NCBI GenBank assembly: GCA_011523425.1
Contig: WTGU01000146.1
Location: 124,001-188,000 of the forward strand
Length of the DNA stretch: 64,000 bases
Reading direction: 5' to 3'
DNA from: Alphaproteobacteria bacterium
GTDB lineage: Bacteria; Pseudomonadota; Alphaproteobacteria; UBA828
The notes beneath the pieces were generated by a model. It did not search any database and was not told the origin of the DNA. It saw only the letters and a list, made by a program, of their open reading frames with translations. Shown in pieces: positions 62,937 through 64,000 of this stretch; positions within the stretch are counted from its first letter, which is position 1, and every line of letters begins with the position of its first letter. The translations under genes were made by a program, and so were the position numbers.

Positions 62937-64000
62937 GTGCAGGAAAACTTGCCGAAGAACGTCGCGAACCGCGGGCTCTGGAAGGGGTTGCACCCCGGCA
63001 TGGGCATCGCCTCCAAGGGTATGATTGCGGCGTTCGTCCTGTTCACGGCCCTCTTCGTGGACATCGCCGACGGCGTCTATTCGGCGATCCGCGGATGGAT
63101 CGAGCACGCGCTCAACTGGTACTACATGAGCGCGCTCGTCGTGATGCTCTTCGCCTGCTTCTACCTGATGTTCAGCCGCTTCGGGCGCATCAAGCTGGGC
63201 GACGACGACAGCAAGCCCGAGTTCAGCACCTTCTCCTGGTTCGCGATGCTGTTCTCGGCTGGCGTCGGCATCGGGCTGCTGTTCTTCAGCATCGCCGAGC
63301 CGATGTTCTACTTCGACAACACGATGCCTTGGGGCTACCCCAACAATCCGTTCGCGGATCTCGCCGGCGTCCACGAGATGAACGAGGCCCGCGCGGTTCT
63401 CGCCATGCGGGTCACCTACTTCCACTGGGGCTTCCACGGCTGGGCCGTCTACGTGATGGTGGGCCTCTGCCTCGCCTATTTCGGGTTCCGCAAGAAGCTG
63501 CCGCTCACGCTGCGCTCGGCGCTCTACCCGATCATCGGCGACAGGATCTACGGCCCCGCCGGCCATGCGGTCGACCTGCTGGCCGTGTTCGGGACGGTGT
63601 TCGGCGTCGCGACCTCGCTGGGCCTCGGCGTGAGCCAGATGGCGACCGGCCTCAACCATCTGTTCGGGATCGACCCCGGCGTGATCACGCAGGTCATCCT
63701 GATCGTGATCATCTCGATCGTCGCGACGCTCTCGGCGGTGTCTGGGGTCGGCAAGGGCATCCGCATCATCTCGGAATGGAACATCTGGCTCAGCATCGTG
63801 CTGGTCGCCTTCTTCCTGTTCGGCGGCCCGACGAAGTGGCTGCTCGGGCTCTTCGTCACCTCCGTGGGCGACTACCTCTGGCATTTCATCCCCATGGGCT
63901 TCCAGATCTTCAATACCGAAGGCGCGGCGGCCTGGCAGGGCGGATGGACGATCTTCTACTGGGGCTGGTGGATCTCCTGGGCTCCCTTCGTCGGCATGTT
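62937..64000 (+). CDS. BCCT-family transporter (choline/betaine/carnitine type), cut by window edge
   Basis: At least 354 residues; the stop lies beyond 64,000. The start is GTG 62937, with GAGAGG upstream. At least six hydrophobic segments are seen, including FSWFAMLFSAGVGIGLLFF, which is the conserved glycine-rich helix. The last visible residues, WGWWISWAPFVGM, are the BCCT signature (GWWISWAPFVG). Substrates are quaternary ammonium compounds such as choline, betaine or carnitine, or ectoine; which one cannot be read here. It is divergent from the small membrane-protein gene, with 262 bp between the starts. Confidence 0.93.
   Translation, partial: MQENLPKNVANRGLWKGLHPGMGIASKGMIAAFVLFTALFVDIADGVYSAIRGWIEHALNWYYMSALVVMLFACFYLMFSRFGRIKLGDDDSKPEFSTFSWFAMLFSAGVGIGLLFFSIAEPMFYFDNTMPWGYPNNPFADLAGVHEMNEARAVLAMRVTYFHWGFHGWAVYVMVGLCLAYFGFRKKLPLTLRSALYPIIGDRIYGPAGHAVDLLAVFGTVFGVATSLGLGVSQMATGLNHLFGIDPGVITQVILIVIISIVATLSAVSGVGKGIRIISEWNIWLSIVLVAFFLFGGPTKWLLGLFVTSVGDYLWHFIPMGFQIFNTEGAAAWQGGWTIFYWGWWISWAPFVGM

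Overview
The window is GC-rich chromosomal DNA from an alphaproteobacterium. Evidence for this is a TrcR/DUF1013 cell-cycle regulator beside a DUF1192 protein, a FixLJ oxygen-sensing pair with an Fnr-type regulator, and a sorbitol/mannitol ABC operon in the Rhodobacter smo/mtl arrangement. I cannot fix the order or genus. Gene content is mostly catabolic: amides and ureides, amino acids, amino sugars, polyols, hexoses and aromatics. The genes form short co-transcribed runs with overlapping stop/start codons. Two families of short dispersed palindromic repeats sit between operons, three copies of each.

Layout. 0-6.9 kb: quinone oxidoreductase, TrcR, alanine dehydrogenase, methylmalonate-semialdehyde dehydrogenase and two tandem N-carbamoyl-beta-alanine-amidase-like nitrilases, which together fit beta-alanine and pyrimidine-type nitrogen catabolism. 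7.1-11.6 kb: on the minus strand a Mug glycosylase, an amidase and a solitary MalG-type permease; on the plus strand an M20 carbamoylase. 11.6-12.55 kb: an AT-richer insert coding for a membrane-anchored protein like a phage tail collar. 12.5-17.2 kb: a short MetE-like protein, a third nitrilase, an exported protein and an HtrA-like protein whose catalytic residues are all replaced. 17.3-25.7 kb: nagA-nagK, a Gfo/Idh oxidoreductase with a hydroxyproline epimerase, a spondin-domain protein with a small exported protein and an enolase-superfamily enzyme, then a carboxymuconolactone-decarboxylase-like protein with a beta-hydroxyacid dehydrogenase. 26.3-30.8 kb: isochorismatase-type hydrolase, hydroxypyruvate isomerase, both subunits of hydroquinone 1,2-dioxygenase, an unpaired CatI-type CoA-transferase subunit and tRNA-Ser(CGA).

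31-42.9 kb: a TbpB-like surface lipoprotein, a class III aminotransferase and a GFA protein, then a polyol operon (HAD phosphatase, SorC regulator, binding protein, two permeases, ATPase, mannitol dehydrogenase, fructokinase). 42.9-54.6 kb: zwf-pgl-edd, which leads fructokinase and hexose products into the Entner-Doudoroff route, then a second sugar ABC transporter whose operon runs directly into a GMC oxidoreductase and on towards a cytochrome P450. Together these two blocks form a continuous sugar and polyol uptake and oxidation region.

54.6-64 kb: fixL-fixJ and an Fnr-like regulator that keeps four candidate Fe-S cysteines. They are followed by a tandem duplication of a leader carrying a near-match to the Fnr/FixK box. 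The first copy serves an intact small membrane protein. The second serves a related gene whose start is separated from its body by a one-base shift. After these come a lipoprotein subtilase with an outer-membrane-like C-terminus, a small membrane protein and a BCCT transporter cut by the window edge. The oxygen-signalling block with its duplicated targets, the dead HtrA-like protein and the incomplete hydroquinone pathway are the parts most worth following up.
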